This document shows positions 23,926 through 33,500 of a stretch of DNA of 64,000 nt, in pieces. The notes beneath the pieces were generated by a model. The model was not told the origin of the DNA. It searched no databases and saw only the letters and a list, made by a program, of their open reading frames with translations. The translations under genes were made by a program, and so were the position numbers. The DNA is from Lachnospiraceae bacterium FE2018 (lineage in GTDB: Bacteria; Bacillota; Clostridia; Lachnospirales; Lachnospiraceae), in the NCBI GenBank assembly GCA_000702845.1, contig JNKK01000005.1, forward strand, positions 1 through 64,000, given 5' to 3'. Numbering within the stretch: the stretch's first letter is position 1; each line of letters begins with the position of its first letter.

Positions 23926-26682
23926 TTATGGCGCTTCCGCCGTCTGAATCACCGGATCTTCTTCTACCTGCTCTGATGCCTGTTCCAGCAGCTCCGCTTC
24001 TTCGGCCTGCCGCTGCAGCTCTTCCGCAGAGGGCAGTCCATTGACATAGTCCACTGCCTGATTGAGCAGTGAAAACAGCTCATTGTACTCCGGATATCCG
24101 TCGCATCTTGACAGGGCATTGCGCGCACTCTCGACAACAGACTGCAGGGTGATTGTGTAAACCGTCCGCCGGTTTAATGCGTCAATATAATTGTTGACAA
24201 CACGTACATTCGCATCATGAATTCTTGCCTCCGCTGTCTCTGCCGACTGCAGCGCAATCTCCTGGTTCTCGATATAGACTGCGTCCTGTTCCTCCGCCTC
24301 TTCCGCCGCTTTTACCGCAAGCCACTTTGTCTCGACCTCTCCGGCGAGCAGCGCATACTTTCTTGCAAGCCGCTCTTTCAGCGGTTTTTTCTCATTCTCG
24401 TCTTCCATTTCCTCTACGATATTCAGCGCATAGTTATATTCATCCTCCAGCCGGTCTGCATCAGCTGTGCTTTCAATCTGAAAATCCTCAAATGCCTTAA
24501 CCGCTTCCTCTGCCGCCTCCTTTTGTTCCTCCAGCCGCTTCTTATAAGCTTCCTCCTCAATCTTATCCAGCAGCATTCCCGACACGTAATCACTCCCGCC
24601 AGGCCTGCTGTCATAAATATCTTCCTCATACTCCGGTTTTGAATATTTCCCGGAGCCGTTATCCAGAAGGATTGTGTCCGGAACAGAATAATCCTTTTTT
24701 TCTTTTCCCTGGTGGATCTCATCCATAAAGGCAGACCAGATGCGGATATTATATTTTTCATCCGCCAGTGTCTCGCTTTCCCGCGGCAGATCATATCCGA
24801 CCCATGTAACAGCCGTATAATACGGGCTGAAGCCGCCGAACCAGATATCCTGGTTGTCATTCGTCGTTCCGGTTTTTCCCGCATAATACTGCAGATCAGT
24901 CACGTATTCTGATGCAGTGCCGTAATCTTCTCTGCATACACCCTGCATCATATCCGTCAGGATAAATGCCGTATCTTCATTAAATATTTCTGTCTCTTCT
25001 CCGCTGTAACGGTAAACTTCTCCCTCCAGATCACTTGTGATGGATTTTACACAGCCGGGATCACGCATTTTCCCGCCGTTGGCAATTGCCGCAAATCCCC
25101 TGGCCATATCTTCCACGGTTACACCGTTTGTCAGGCTGCCCAGACCTGCGGACAGATTGTGATTGTCCGCATAGGAAAGTGTACGGAATTTCATTCTGCC
25201 GAGATATTCAAGCGCATCCCGCATTCCCGTCTCCTCCAGCACCTGGACAGCAACGGAATTGCTGGATCTGGCAACCGCCTCGCGCACTGTGATGCTGCCG
25301 CGGTAAATGTCGTTATAGTTGCGCGGCTGATAACCGTTAAAATCTACTTTGCTGTCATCGATCACTGAACCGGCGGAAATCACGCCTTCATTGATTGCCG
25401 GACCGTAATCCAGCAGCGGTTTAATTGCGGAGCCCGCCTGCCGCTTTGCCTGATACGCGCGGTTATACTCACCGGCATCGCCGCGGCCGCCGAGAACCGC
25501 GACTGTCATGCCGGTTTCGTTGTCAATGCATACGCCCGCTGCCTGCAGGGCATAACGCCCGTCATCTTCCTTCTCTGTTTCCTCTGTAAGCGTGTCATCC
25601 GCCGCACGTTGAAATTTCTTCTGCAAATCCTGATCCAGAGACGTTTCGATCTCATAGCCCCCCTCCCGGATCCGGTCTGCCATATCCTGATATGCAGCCT
25701 CATAGGTCTTGCAGTATGCTTCATAGGATGCGTCATCATCAAATGTATACTGAAATGCAAAACCTTCCGCCTCCATCAGTTTCAGCGCCGCACAGTGGAT
25801 CGCATAAGTCGTCATCGCATCTTCATTGTCCACTTTTTCTTTGAATTCAAAAATCTCGGGGCGTTCTTCTGCCGCCGCGGTGCGCTCAACGTCCGAAATA
25901 TAACCGGCTGCCGCCATACGTCCCAGAACCTGCTCTTTCTTCTCCAGACATGCATCATAATCCGCTGACGGATTCAGCGCATTCGGACGGTTGCTGGTTC
26001 CCACCAGCATAGCGGCTTCGCCCAGCGTCAGATCTTTTGCGTCCTTTTTAAAATAATACTTTGCGGCACTCTGGATTCCGTAGCACTGATTCCCGTAATA
26101 ACAGCTGTTCACATAGAATTCCATGATCTGGGCCTTATTATATTTCTTCTCGACTTCTTTTGCGAGCACCATTTCCAGAATCTTGCGGGTAAATTTCCGC
26201 TCCTGTGTCAGAACGTTGTTCTTCAGGACCTGCATGGTGATCGTCGAGCCACCCTGCGTAATCTCACCTCTGTGCAATACAAGCTGTATTGCGGCACGCA
26301 GCGTTGCTTTGTAATCGACACCGTTGTGATGTTTAAAATTCTGGTCTTCTGCGGCTATATATCCGTCTGTCACATACGGAGAGACATCCGGGACCGGCAC
26401 ATATTCATAGTTGGCATAACCGATCCGTCCGATCATACTGCCGTCTTTATCATAGATTCGAGTCGCACTCTCCATCTTGAAGGTTCCCTCATTCATTGTT
26501 GAGAGAATATCATAACTCTGCTCCTTTGCATTGCGGTAAAGCGGCTTCAGCCTCGCGTAAATCACAATGCAGGATGCCAGAATGATTCCTGCCAGCGCAA
26601 GTACAATTCCCAGGATGATTTTTCTGATCCTGCGGGTTTTTTTCTTCGCACCGTTTTTCTTCTTCTGAAACAGCTTTTTCAT
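23926..26682 (-). CDS. Bifunctional class A penicillin-binding protein (PBP1A family)
   Basis: 918 aa. Very basic N-terminal cytoplasmic tail (many Lys/Arg), one membrane anchor (about 20-45), GT51 glycosyltransferase (catalytic Glu in AAEDQNFKHHNG; GGSTITMQ; MEFYVNSCYYG), and a transpeptidase domain with SxxK (AGSAIKPL), SxN (RSSNSVAV) and KTG (AGKTGTTND). A C-terminal extension of roughly 230 residues after about 690 is Glu/Ala/Lys-rich and predicted to be coiled-coil, ending in an acidic tail. It polymerises and cross-links peptidoglycan. AGGAAAA before ATG at 26682. The extension is longer than in most PBP1A homologues and may hold a partner protein. Divergent from the ATPase gene at 26792. 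Confidence 0.92.
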   Translation of the reverse strand: MKKLFQKKKNGAKKKTRRIRKIILGIVLALAGIILASCIVIYARLKPLYRNAKEQSYDILSTMNEGTFKMESATRIYDKDGSMIGRIGYANYEYVPVPDVSPYVTDGYIAAEDQNFKHHNGVDYKATLRAAIQLVLHRGEITQGGSTITMQVLKNNVLTQERKFTRKILEMVLAKEVEKKYNKAQIMEFYVNSCYYGNQCYGIQSAAKYYFKKDAKDLTLGEAAMLVGTSNRPNALNPSADYDACLEKKEQVLGRMAAAGYISDVERTAAAEERPEIFEFKEKVDNEDAMTTYAIHCAALKLMEAEGFAFQYTFDDDASYEAYCKTYEAAYQDMADRIREGGYEIETSLDQDLQKKFQRAADDTLTEETEKEDDGRYALQAAGVCIDNETGMTVAVLGGRGDAGEYNRAYQAKRQAGSAIKPLLDYGPAINEGVISAGSVIDDSKVDFNGYQPRNYNDIYRGSITVREAVARSSNSVAVQVLEETGMRDALEYLGRMKFRTLSYADNHNLSAGLGSLTNGVTVEDMARGFAAIANGGKMRDPGCVKSITSDLEGEVYRYSGEETEIFNEDTAFILTDMMQGVCREDYGTASEYVTDLQYYAGKTGTTNDNQDIWFGGFSPYYTAVTWVGYDLPRESETLADEKYNIRIWSAFMDEIHQGKEKKDYSVPDTILLDNGSGKYSKPEYEEDIYDSRPGGSDYVSGMLLDKIEEEAYKKRLEEQKEAAEEAVKAFEDFQIESTADADRLEDEYNYALNIVEEMEDENEKKPLKERLARKYALLAGEVETKWLAVKAAEEAEEQDAVYIENQEIALQSAETAEARIHDANVRVVNNYIDALNRRTVYTITLQSVVESARNALSRCDGYPEYNELFSLLNQAVDYVNGLPSAEELQRQAEEAELLEQASEQVEEDPVIQTAEAP

Positions 26683-26791
26683 TTTTCCTGAATCTCCGGT
26701 TTATCATTTTTGTATTTCGCATAACGCTTAATATAATAGTATAATAAAAAGAGAAACAGATCGCAATGATGACGTCGAGGATCATTTTAGC

Positions 26792-28321
26792 ATGCGCGCA
26801 TTTAATCTTTTTACATTAACCCGGACACAAACACACTCTGCCGACTTTTCACGCCTTCTGCAGGCACTCTCCGACCGCAGCGACCGGAAAACAGTAAGCA
26901 TCCATGAAGCTTCTTCTCTGTGCGCGCTGGTTGACAGGATTGAACAGTGGTTCACCGGTCACCCGGAATATCCGGACTGGATCCGGTTTCTGGACGGATT
27001 CTGGTTTTCTTATTCCATTGCGCATATCAGCAAGGAATTTGATCTTCTGAAATTTTCTGCTGACGCCTCTTCGGTTCTGAATATTGAGCTGAAAAGCGAG
27101 GACGTGCCGGAAGACCGCATCCGGCGGCAGCTGGAACAGAACCGGTATTATCTCTCGAATGTCTCACGGACCATTTATTCCTTCACGTATGTCATGGAAA
27201 CAGATACAATCTATCAGCTGAAAGACAATAAATATCTTCAGACTGTGACAGCCGGATCGCTTGCATCTGTGCTTGCAAAAACCCGCTTTCACACCTGGAT
27301 CCCGGAGAACCTCGACCGGTATTTCCGCGCGTCAGACTACCTGATTTCACCGGTAAGTACACCGGAACGTCTCCTGCAGGGAAAATATTTTCTGACAAAC
27401 CAGCAGTGGGAATTCCGGAGGCGGATTCTGAATCTGATTACTGAAAAAGAAGAAAACAGAAGTGCTCAGCCGGCCGATCCTCCCATTATCACACTGACTG
27501 GAAGTGCCGGCACCGGCAAAACACTTCTGCTGTTTGATCTTGCAATTGTATTGTCCCGAAAAAAAGAAGTACTCTTTCTGCACGGGGGACCTCTGCGGGA
27601 AGGACATCATGTCCTCAACCGCCGCCTGCGCAATGTCACCCTGCTTTCGGGGACCGATCCTGATCTGTCCGGTCTGCGGACAGGACTTCCCGGTCAGTAC
27701 CAAGCTGCCGCCTGTACCTGTATTATGATTGATGAAGCAAACAGGCTGCCGGCAAATCTGGTGTCCGCACTGCTGCAGGAAGCAAAAAAGAACCGGATTC
27801 CCTGCATTCTGGCATATGATCCGTACAGCATCCGCAGTATCTTCTCTCCCATGGAAGATTCAGAAGAAGTGATTGCTTCCAATCAGACGCACACATTTGC
27901 TTTTTCCGGCAACATCCGGATCAACCGCCCGATCTTTTCTTTCATGCGGAATGTATTCAGTCTGAAAGAAAAAACAGAACAGGCGGACTATTCCTGCATT
28001 GACGTTCTCTATGCAAACAACAGACGTGAAGAACAACTGCTTGGCGATTATTATACCGCCCTGGGATATACCCGGATTGATCTGTCATCGGGCGCACTGC
28101 CGGAAGATGAGCTCGTCGCACAGGAATATGAGTGTGTTCTCATCGTCATGGATAATACCTTCTATTACGATGAAGCGATGCACCTCTGCCGGACCGGGGA
28201 CGATTCTGCCGCATTGTCAGTCCTGTATGAAGCACTTACACGTACACGGGAGCGGCTGGCAGTTCTGATCACAGAAAATAACACCCTGTTTTCCCGGATT
28301 CTGCAGATTCGCACACCCTGA
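26792..28321 (+). CDS. PD-(D/E)XK-nuclease-like protein fused to SF1/DUF2075-type ATPase
   Basis: 509 aa. The N-terminal region shows D84-x(14)-E99-x-K101 (FDLLKFS... then IELKS), the D...ExK pattern of PD-(D/E)XK or NERD-type nucleases. The C-terminal part is an SF1-like ATPase: Walker A GSAGTGKT (237-244), Walker B IMIDEANR (Asp314, Glu315), and a terminal motif VI ALTRTRERL. This matches DUF2075/Schlafen-like or NERD-helicase proteins, which are often linked to phage defence or DNA repair. No signal peptide. Standalone gene, divergent from the PBP and convergent with the uxaA-type gene, with no restriction or toxin partner. Ribosome site GAGGAT is at a long spacing of about 13 nt. Biological role is inference. 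Confidence 0.7.
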   Translation: MRAFNLFTLTRTQTHSADFSRLLQALSDRSDRKTVSIHEASSLCALVDRIEQWFTGHPEYPDWIRFLDGFWFSYSIAHISKEFDLLKFSADASSVLNIELKSEDVPEDRIRRQLEQNRYYLSNVSRTIYSFTYVMETDTIYQLKDNKYLQTVTAGSLASVLAKTRFHTWIPENLDRYFRASDYLISPVSTPERLLQGKYFLTNQQWEFRRRILNLITEKEENRSAQPADPPIITLTGSAGTGKTLLLFDLAIVLSRKKEVLFLHGGPLREGHHVLNRRLRNVTLLSGTDPDLSGLRTGLPGQYQAAACTCIMIDEANRLPANLVSALLQEAKKNRIPCILAYDPYSIRSIFSPMEDSEEVIASNQTHTFAFSGNIRINRPIFSFMRNVFSLKEKTEQADYSCIDVLYANNRREEQLLGDYYTALGYTRIDLSSGALPEDELVAQEYECVLIVMDNTFYYDEAMHLCRTGDDSAALSVLYEALTRTRERLAVLITENNTLFSRILQIRTP

Positions 28322-28338
28322 CCTGCAAACATAACCAG

Positions 28339-28357
28339 CCGGCACTGCCGCTGCCGG
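28339..28357. terminator. Short hairpin between convergent genes
   Basis: CCGGCA (28339-28344) / TGCCGG (28352-28357), 7-nt loop, in the 43-nt gap between convergent stops. No T-tract, so weak. Confidence 0.35.
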
Positions 28358-28364
28358 AGAATGG

Positions 28365-29552
28365 TTACACATAGTTGCACGCACGCATTACAGCCGTCTC
28401 GGTAAACCCGAGAAGTTCCGCTTTTGTCAGCCGGCCGCTGCATACAGACAGCAGCATCTGATACAGGTCCGCCGACAAATCTTCCGGCTTTCTGTTTTCT
28501 GTAATAACAGAACTCGCGTCAAAATCAATATTATCCTCCATTACTGCCCAGGTCCCGGCGTTTCCCGTGATTTTAATAACCGGTGCAATCGGACTGCCAA
28601 GCGGCGTTCCTCTCCCGCTGGAGAATACACATACCTGCGCGCCGCCGGCCAGCATCCCGGCGATGGAAGACGGATCATTTCCCGGCGTATCCATGATAAC
28701 AAGTCCTTTCTGCGTCACCGGAATCTGTTTGCCGTAATCAAAAACTGCTTTGATTTCCGTGCTCCCCCCTTTGTGAATGCACCCGAGGGACTTTTCCTCA
28801 AGTGTGGTGATTCCGCCTTCTTTATTGCCCGGGGATGGATTTCCGCGCCGCACATTTTCTCCATTCCGCCTGAAATGTTCTTCATAGCGGGCCACAATAT
28901 CGAGAATCCGGTCGTGTACCTCCTGATTTGCCGCCCGTTTTGCGAGGATTTTCTCCGCCCCGATAAATTCTGTCGTTTCACTGAGGATTGCGGTCCCGCC
29001 GGCTGCGATGATCCTGTCGCACAGACACCCGATCACAGGGTTTGCCGCAAGCCCGGAAGTCGGATCTGATCCGCCGCATTCTGTGGCCAGAATCAGTTCC
29101 GAGACGGAAATCGTTTCTTTGACAGCCATAGAAGCTTCGGCGGCCATATTCCGTGCAATCCGCACCGCTTTTTCCACGGTGCGGATTGTTCCGCCCTCAT
29201 GCTGAATCACAAGCGACACCAGCGGTTTACAGGTTCGTTCGCGGATTGCATCCACCACCAGATCACACTGGCAGTTTTCACATCCGAGCGCAATTACAAT
29301 CGTCCCGTATACGTTCGGATTTGCCGCAAAACCAGCCAGCACATCCATCGTATACTGCATATCCGACGGCACCTGCGAGCACCCGGTCTGATTGTGAAAG
29401 CTGACAGCTCCTTCTACCTGCCTGGCAATCTGCTCCGCTGTATCAGAAGCACACACACTGGCAGGAAGAATCAGAATATGATTCCGGATGCCGGCGCGCC
29501 CGTCCGGTCTTCTGTATCCCTGGAATGAAAGAGGTTCTTTCGTATCTGTCAT
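28365..29552 (-). CDS. UxaA-family hydro-lyase, large (C-terminal) component
   Basis: 395 aa, UxaA/GarD C-terminal domain, which in altronate, galactarate and sulfolactate lyases removes water (or sulfite) from a sugar acid using a metal. Conserved stretches visible: GYRRPDGRAGIRNH near the N-terminus, ALGCENCQ, IQHEGGTIRT, ATECGGSDPTSGLAANP, and FSSGRGTPLGSPIAPVIKI. AAAGGAG before ATG at 29552. The SAF-domain partner is the next gene upstream (29580-29855), so the enzyme is split into two subunits as in SuyAB and many Clostridial UxaA pairs. Substrate not defined; neighbours (GarR-type reductase, SDR, transketolase) fit a hexarate, aldonate or similar acid. Confidence 0.87.
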   Translation of the reverse strand: MTDTKEPLSFQGYRRPDGRAGIRNHILILPASVCASDTAEQIARQVEGAVSFHNQTGCSQVPSDMQYTMDVLAGFAANPNVYGTIVIALGCENCQCDLVVDAIRERTCKPLVSLVIQHEGGTIRTVEKAVRIARNMAAEASMAVKETISVSELILATECGGSDPTSGLAANPVIGCLCDRIIAAGGTAILSETTEFIGAEKILAKRAANQEVHDRILDIVARYEEHFRRNGENVRRGNPSPGNKEGGITTLEEKSLGCIHKGGSTEIKAVFDYGKQIPVTQKGLVIMDTPGNDPSSIAGMLAGGAQVCVFSSGRGTPLGSPIAPVIKITGNAGTWAVMEDNIDFDASSVITENRKPEDLSADLYQMLLSVCSGRLTKAELLGFTETAVMRACNYV

Positions 29553-29579
29553 GTCATGGTCTCCTTTGTTTCTGCTGTG

Positions 29580-29855
29580 TCAGCTGATTGCGAAACTGTC
29601 TGTGTTATGGCAGTGGACATGATTTCCTTTTCCAATGATACAGACCGCCTGACCAATGATTTCTCCGTATTTCACAACAGCTTCGCCTTTCTGCAATGTG
29701 CGCAGTGCGATCTTATGATAGACAGGTACCAGCTCTGCGGCTGTCAGAATAACTGTTTCTCCTTCCCTGTCGTATTCCACCTGCTCACCTGCAGCAACCT
29801 CTTCAGTTACTACCGCGACATTATCTGCCGGGTGCACCAGCAATGCTTTTTTCAT
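29580..29855 (-). CDS. UxaA-family hydro-lyase, small SAF-domain component
   Basis: 91 aa SAF domain, the N-terminal segment of altronate/galactarate dehydratases, here a separate subunit. MKKALLVHPADNVAVVTEEV then a small beta-clip fold with HKIALRTLQKGEAVVKYGEIIG and KGNHVHCHN, the stretch carrying the conserved HxHxHN-like metal or substrate-binding histidines. AAAGGAG before ATG at 29855. It is 27 nt upstream of the large component and 12 nt downstream of nifJ's stop, so the three genes are probably co-transcribed. Confidence 0.87.
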   Translation of the reverse strand: MKKALLVHPADNVAVVTEEVAAGEQVEYDREGETVILTAAELVPVYHKIALRTLQKGEAVVKYGEIIGQAVCIIGKGNHVHCHNTDSFAIS

Positions 29856-29867
29856 ATTTCAGCTCCT

Positions 29868-32800
29868 TTACAGCGATTGTTTCAGGTATGCATTATATTT
29901 TTCTTTTGCTGCCTGTTCAAACTGCTGATACAGCGATTCTGCTTTTTCCGGGAAATTATTCTGCAGCGATGCATATCTGTTTTCACCCATAAGATATTCT
30001 CTTATCTTTTCGCTGTCCGGTTCCGGTGAATCCAGCTGGAACGGATTTTTTCCTTCTGCACGTCTGCGCGGATCAAAGCGGTACAGATGCCAGTATCCAC
30101 ATTCGACTGCCTTTTTCATTTCTGTCTGTGTACATCCCATACCGGCGCGGATTCCATGTTCCAGGCACGGGCAGTATGCAATCACGACGGACGGACCGGG
30201 ATAATCCTCTGCCTCCCGCATCGCCCGCAGAGTCTGATTCATATCATAACCCATCGCGACCTGCGCGACATAGACATAACCGTAGGTCATCAGCAGTTTT
30301 CCAAGATCTTTTTTCGGAACCTGCTTTCCGCCGGCGGCAAATTTTGCTGTCGCGGAGATGTTGGTGGACTTGGAAGCCTGTCCGCCGGTATTAGAATAAA
30401 CTTCCGTATCCAGAATCAGAAGATTGACATCCCGGTTTTGTGCCGCAACATGGTCGATTCCTCCGTATCCGATGTCATAAGCCCAGCCGTCGCCGCCGAT
30501 TCCCCAGACTGATTTTCCGGACAGATATTCCCTGTGATTCAGTACAAACCGGATTTCTTCTGTCGGTTCTTCCTGTTCCAGTGCTGCAATCAGCTGATCT
30601 GTCACTGCACGGGTGCGGCTGCGGTCATTCCAGTATTCCAGATAGGCGGCAACCGCTTCTGCTGTCTTCCCGCATGATCCGATGATCTGCAGCCGTTCAA
30701 TCAATTCCTTCCGGATGATATCCTGAGCGTGGAAGAATCCATAGACAAATTCCGCGTTATCCTCAAAAAGCGAATGTTCCCAGGCGGGGCCGAATCCCCT
30801 GTTGTCCCTGCAGTAAGGAAGGATCGGTGCGCCGCCGGAATACGCGGAAGAACAGCCCGCTGCATTTCCGGCATAAAGTCTGTCGCCTGACATCTGGCTG
30901 AGCAGTTTCAGATAAGCAGCCTCCGTGCAGCCTGCACAGGCCGCGGAAAACTGGAAATAAGGCTTGGCAAACTGAATAGATTTCACACTGTTCCGGCTGA
31001 TCACATCCTGTTTCAGATACGACTCATTCATTGCGATTTCATCGAACAGCACCTGCTCTGCTTTCATCTCCTCAAAACCCGTCATGACCAGGGCACCTTT
31101 TTCTTTTGCCGGACAGACACTCAGACAGACGCCGCAGCCCAGACAATCATACGGTGAGACCTGCATTCTGAAATAATAAGGTTCCCTGCCGCTCAGTCCT
31201 TTTGCCGGCGCTGTTACAAATTCCTCCTGTACCTGTTTCTGCTCCTGTTCACTGAGCAGCACCGGCCGGATCGCCGCGTGCGGACATACGAATGCGCAGC
31301 GGTTGCACTGGATGCACATATCCGGATTCCACTTCGGAACAGCGGCCGCGACACCGCGCTTGGCGTACGCAGAAGTACCGTTTTCCCATGTGCCGTCGAG
31401 CACCCCGTGTTTCTTGAATACGGAAACCGGCAGCAGATCTCCCTTCTGACGTTCCATCGGCAGTACGATCTCCCGCACAAACGGCGTGACGGATCTTTCA
31501 GCTGCCGGCTCGTCGGACGCTTCCAGCCACTGCGGCGGAATCTTTATTTTCACTGCCGCATCCAGCCCCGCGTCGACTGCCCGGTTATTCAGGTCAACAA
31601 TCTTCTGGCCGGCCTTTTTGAAGTATGAATCATAATTACTCTGCTTCATGTATTCAGAAGCCGTACCGCGCGGCACAACACCGGTCAGCGCAAAGAATGC
31701 CGCCTGCAAAATGGTATTGGTACGTTTTCCGAGACCGATTTCCTCTGCGATTTTCGTGGCATTAATGATATAAAACGATGCATGTCTCTGTGCCAGATCA
31801 CGTTTTACTTTTCCCGGAAGCCGCCATTCCAGATCTTCTTCCGCCCAGGGACAGTTCAGTAGAAAGATTCCGCCTTCCTTCAGATCTTCTGTCGTATCAT
31901 ATTTCCGCAGATAGGAAGGTTCATGCACTGCAACAAAATCAGCTTCTGTCACCAGATAGGTGGACCGGATCGGTTCATCACCAAACCGCAGATGCGACTG
32001 TGTCAGTCCGCCGGATTTCATTGTGTCATAGGAAAAATATGCCTGTACCTGTTTTCCGGCAGCCAGTCCGATTGTTGTAATTGCATTTTTGTTGGCACCC
32101 ACTGTTCCGTCTCCGCCGATGCCCCATAGTTTGCATGCAATCTGGCCCGGATGCACAAGATCCAGTTTCTCTGCCGGCAGCGATGTGTTTGTCAAGTCAT
32201 CTATGATGCCGATTGTAAAATCATGCTTTGGATGTTCCCGCCGCAGATTTGTGAAAACAGCCGCGATCTGACCGGGTGTTGTATCCTTTGAAGAAAGCCC
32301 GTATCTTCCGCCCACAACAGTGATCCCGCCGCGTCCCGCCTGGTTCAGTGCTGCGACCACATCCAGATACAGCGGCTCGCCGACAGACCCCGCCTCCTTG
32401 GAGCGGTCAAGAACCGCGATTTTTCTGCAAGACGCAGGAACCGCTGCCGCAAAATGTTCCACAGAAAACGGCCGGAACAGTCTGATCTGCACCAGACCTG
32501 TTTTTCTTCCAGATGCATTCATATAATCAATCGTTTCTTTGACTGTCTCCGCAGCAGAACACATAACAACAATTACTTCTTCCGCGTCCGGTGCGCCGTA
32601 ATATTCATACAGGTGATAGTGCCGGCCTGTCCGTCTGCCAACCTCATCCATATAGTACTGCACTGTCTCCGGCACTGCATGGATCTTTTCATTCGCTCCT
32701 TCCCGGCACTGGAAATAGACATCCGGATTGACATTGTTGCCTCTGTTGGAAGGATGTTCCGGATTTAGTGCTTTTTTTCTGAATGCAAGCAGCGCATCCC

Positions 32801-33386
32801 GGTCAATCATTTCACCGAGCACTTCATAATCAAGCAGTTCCACCCGCTGCATTTCATGAGATGTGCGAAACCCGTCAAAACAATGCATAAATGCATAGCC
32901 TGCGCGGATGGCACTCAGATGCGCAACTGCAGCAAGATCCATAGCCTCCTGCGGCGTCGCCGACATCATCATTGCGTATCCGGTTGTCCTGCAGGTCATA
33001 AAGTCCGAGTGATCGCCGAAAATAGAATGGTGATTGGACGTCACAACACGCGACGCGATATGCATAACGCCCGGAAGAAACTGCCCGCCCATCGCATACA
33101 TGGCCGGAATCATAAGCATGAGTCCCTGTGACGACGTGAATGTCGTCGTCAGCGCGCCTGCCTGCAGCGATCCGTGACAGGTTCCCGCTGCTCCGGCCTC
33201 TGACTGCATCTGTATCACGTCAACCGGAAGTCCGAACAGATTTTTCCTTCCCTTCGCGGACCACTCATCCACTTTCTCCGCCATCGGAGAAGAAGGTGTA
33301 ATCGGATAAATTGCCGCAATCTCAGTAAACGCATAAGCTGTGTGCGCGCAGGCTGTATTTCCATCCATGACAGCAAATTGTTTCAC
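29868..33386 (-). CDS. nifJ: Pyruvate:ferredoxin (flavodoxin) oxidoreductase
   Basis: 1172 aa, full length for homodimeric PFOR. Converts pyruvate plus CoA to acetyl-CoA, CO2 and reduced ferredoxin. N-terminal domain begins MDGNTACAHTAYAFTEIAAIYPITPSSPMAEKVDEW after six residues; two 4Fe-4S sites CIQCNRCAFVCP and CLGCGVCLSVCP; TPP domain with ACAGCTEAAYLKL and GIGGDGWAYDIGYGG plus YSNTGGQASKSTN. Start assigned to GTG at 33386 with AGGAGG seven nt upstream; the ATG 11 codons earlier has no ribosome site. Here it lies between the sugar-acid genes, perhaps oxidising pyruvate made by that pathway. A second housekeeping PFOR elsewhere is likely. Confidence 0.94.
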   Translation of the reverse strand: MKQFAVMDGNTACAHTAYAFTEIAAIYPITPSSPMAEKVDEWSAKGRKNLFGLPVDVIQMQSEAGAAGTCHGSLQAGALTTTFTSSQGLMLMIPAMYAMGGQFLPGVMHIASRVVTSNHHSIFGDHSDFMTCRTTGYAMMMSATPQEAMDLAAVAHLSAIRAGYAFMHCFDGFRTSHEMQRVELLDYEVLGEMIDRDALLAFRKKALNPEHPSNRGNNVNPDVYFQCREGANEKIHAVPETVQYYMDEVGRRTGRHYHLYEYYGAPDAEEVIVVMCSAAETVKETIDYMNASGRKTGLVQIRLFRPFSVEHFAAAVPASCRKIAVLDRSKEAGSVGEPLYLDVVAALNQAGRGGITVVGGRYGLSSKDTTPGQIAAVFTNLRREHPKHDFTIGIIDDLTNTSLPAEKLDLVHPGQIACKLWGIGGDGTVGANKNAITTIGLAAGKQVQAYFSYDTMKSGGLTQSHLRFGDEPIRSTYLVTEADFVAVHEPSYLRKYDTTEDLKEGGIFLLNCPWAEEDLEWRLPGKVKRDLAQRHASFYIINATKIAEEIGLGKRTNTILQAAFFALTGVVPRGTASEYMKQSNYDSYFKKAGQKIVDLNNRAVDAGLDAAVKIKIPPQWLEASDEPAAERSVTPFVREIVLPMERQKGDLLPVSVFKKHGVLDGTWENGTSAYAKRGVAAAVPKWNPDMCIQCNRCAFVCPHAAIRPVLLSEQEQKQVQEEFVTAPAKGLSGREPYYFRMQVSPYDCLGCGVCLSVCPAKEKGALVMTGFEEMKAEQVLFDEIAMNESYLKQDVISRNSVKSIQFAKPYFQFSAACAGCTEAAYLKLLSQMSGDRLYAGNAAGCSSAYSGGAPILPYCRDNRGFGPAWEHSLFEDNAEFVYGFFHAQDIIRKELIERLQIIGSCGKTAEAVAAYLEYWNDRSRTRAVTDQLIAALEQEEPTEEIRFVLNHREYLSGKSVWGIGGDGWAYDIGYGGIDHVAAQNRDVNLLILDTEVYSNTGGQASKSTNISATAKFAAGGKQVPKKDLGKLLMTYGYVYVAQVAMGYDMNQTLRAMREAEDYPGPSVVIAYCPCLEHGIRAGMGCTQTEMKKAVECGYWHLYRFDPRRRAEGKNPFQLDSPEPDSEKIREYLMGENRYASLQNNFPEKAESLYQQFEQAAKEKYNAYLKQSL

Positions 33387-33500
33387 TTCTGCCCTCCTGA
33401 TTATAAGAAGACAGGACATGTTGCAGATTCATTCTGATCCATCTCCTGTCTTATATGGTTTATTTGTTCAGTTGTGAAGATTTAATTATTATAGCATTTA

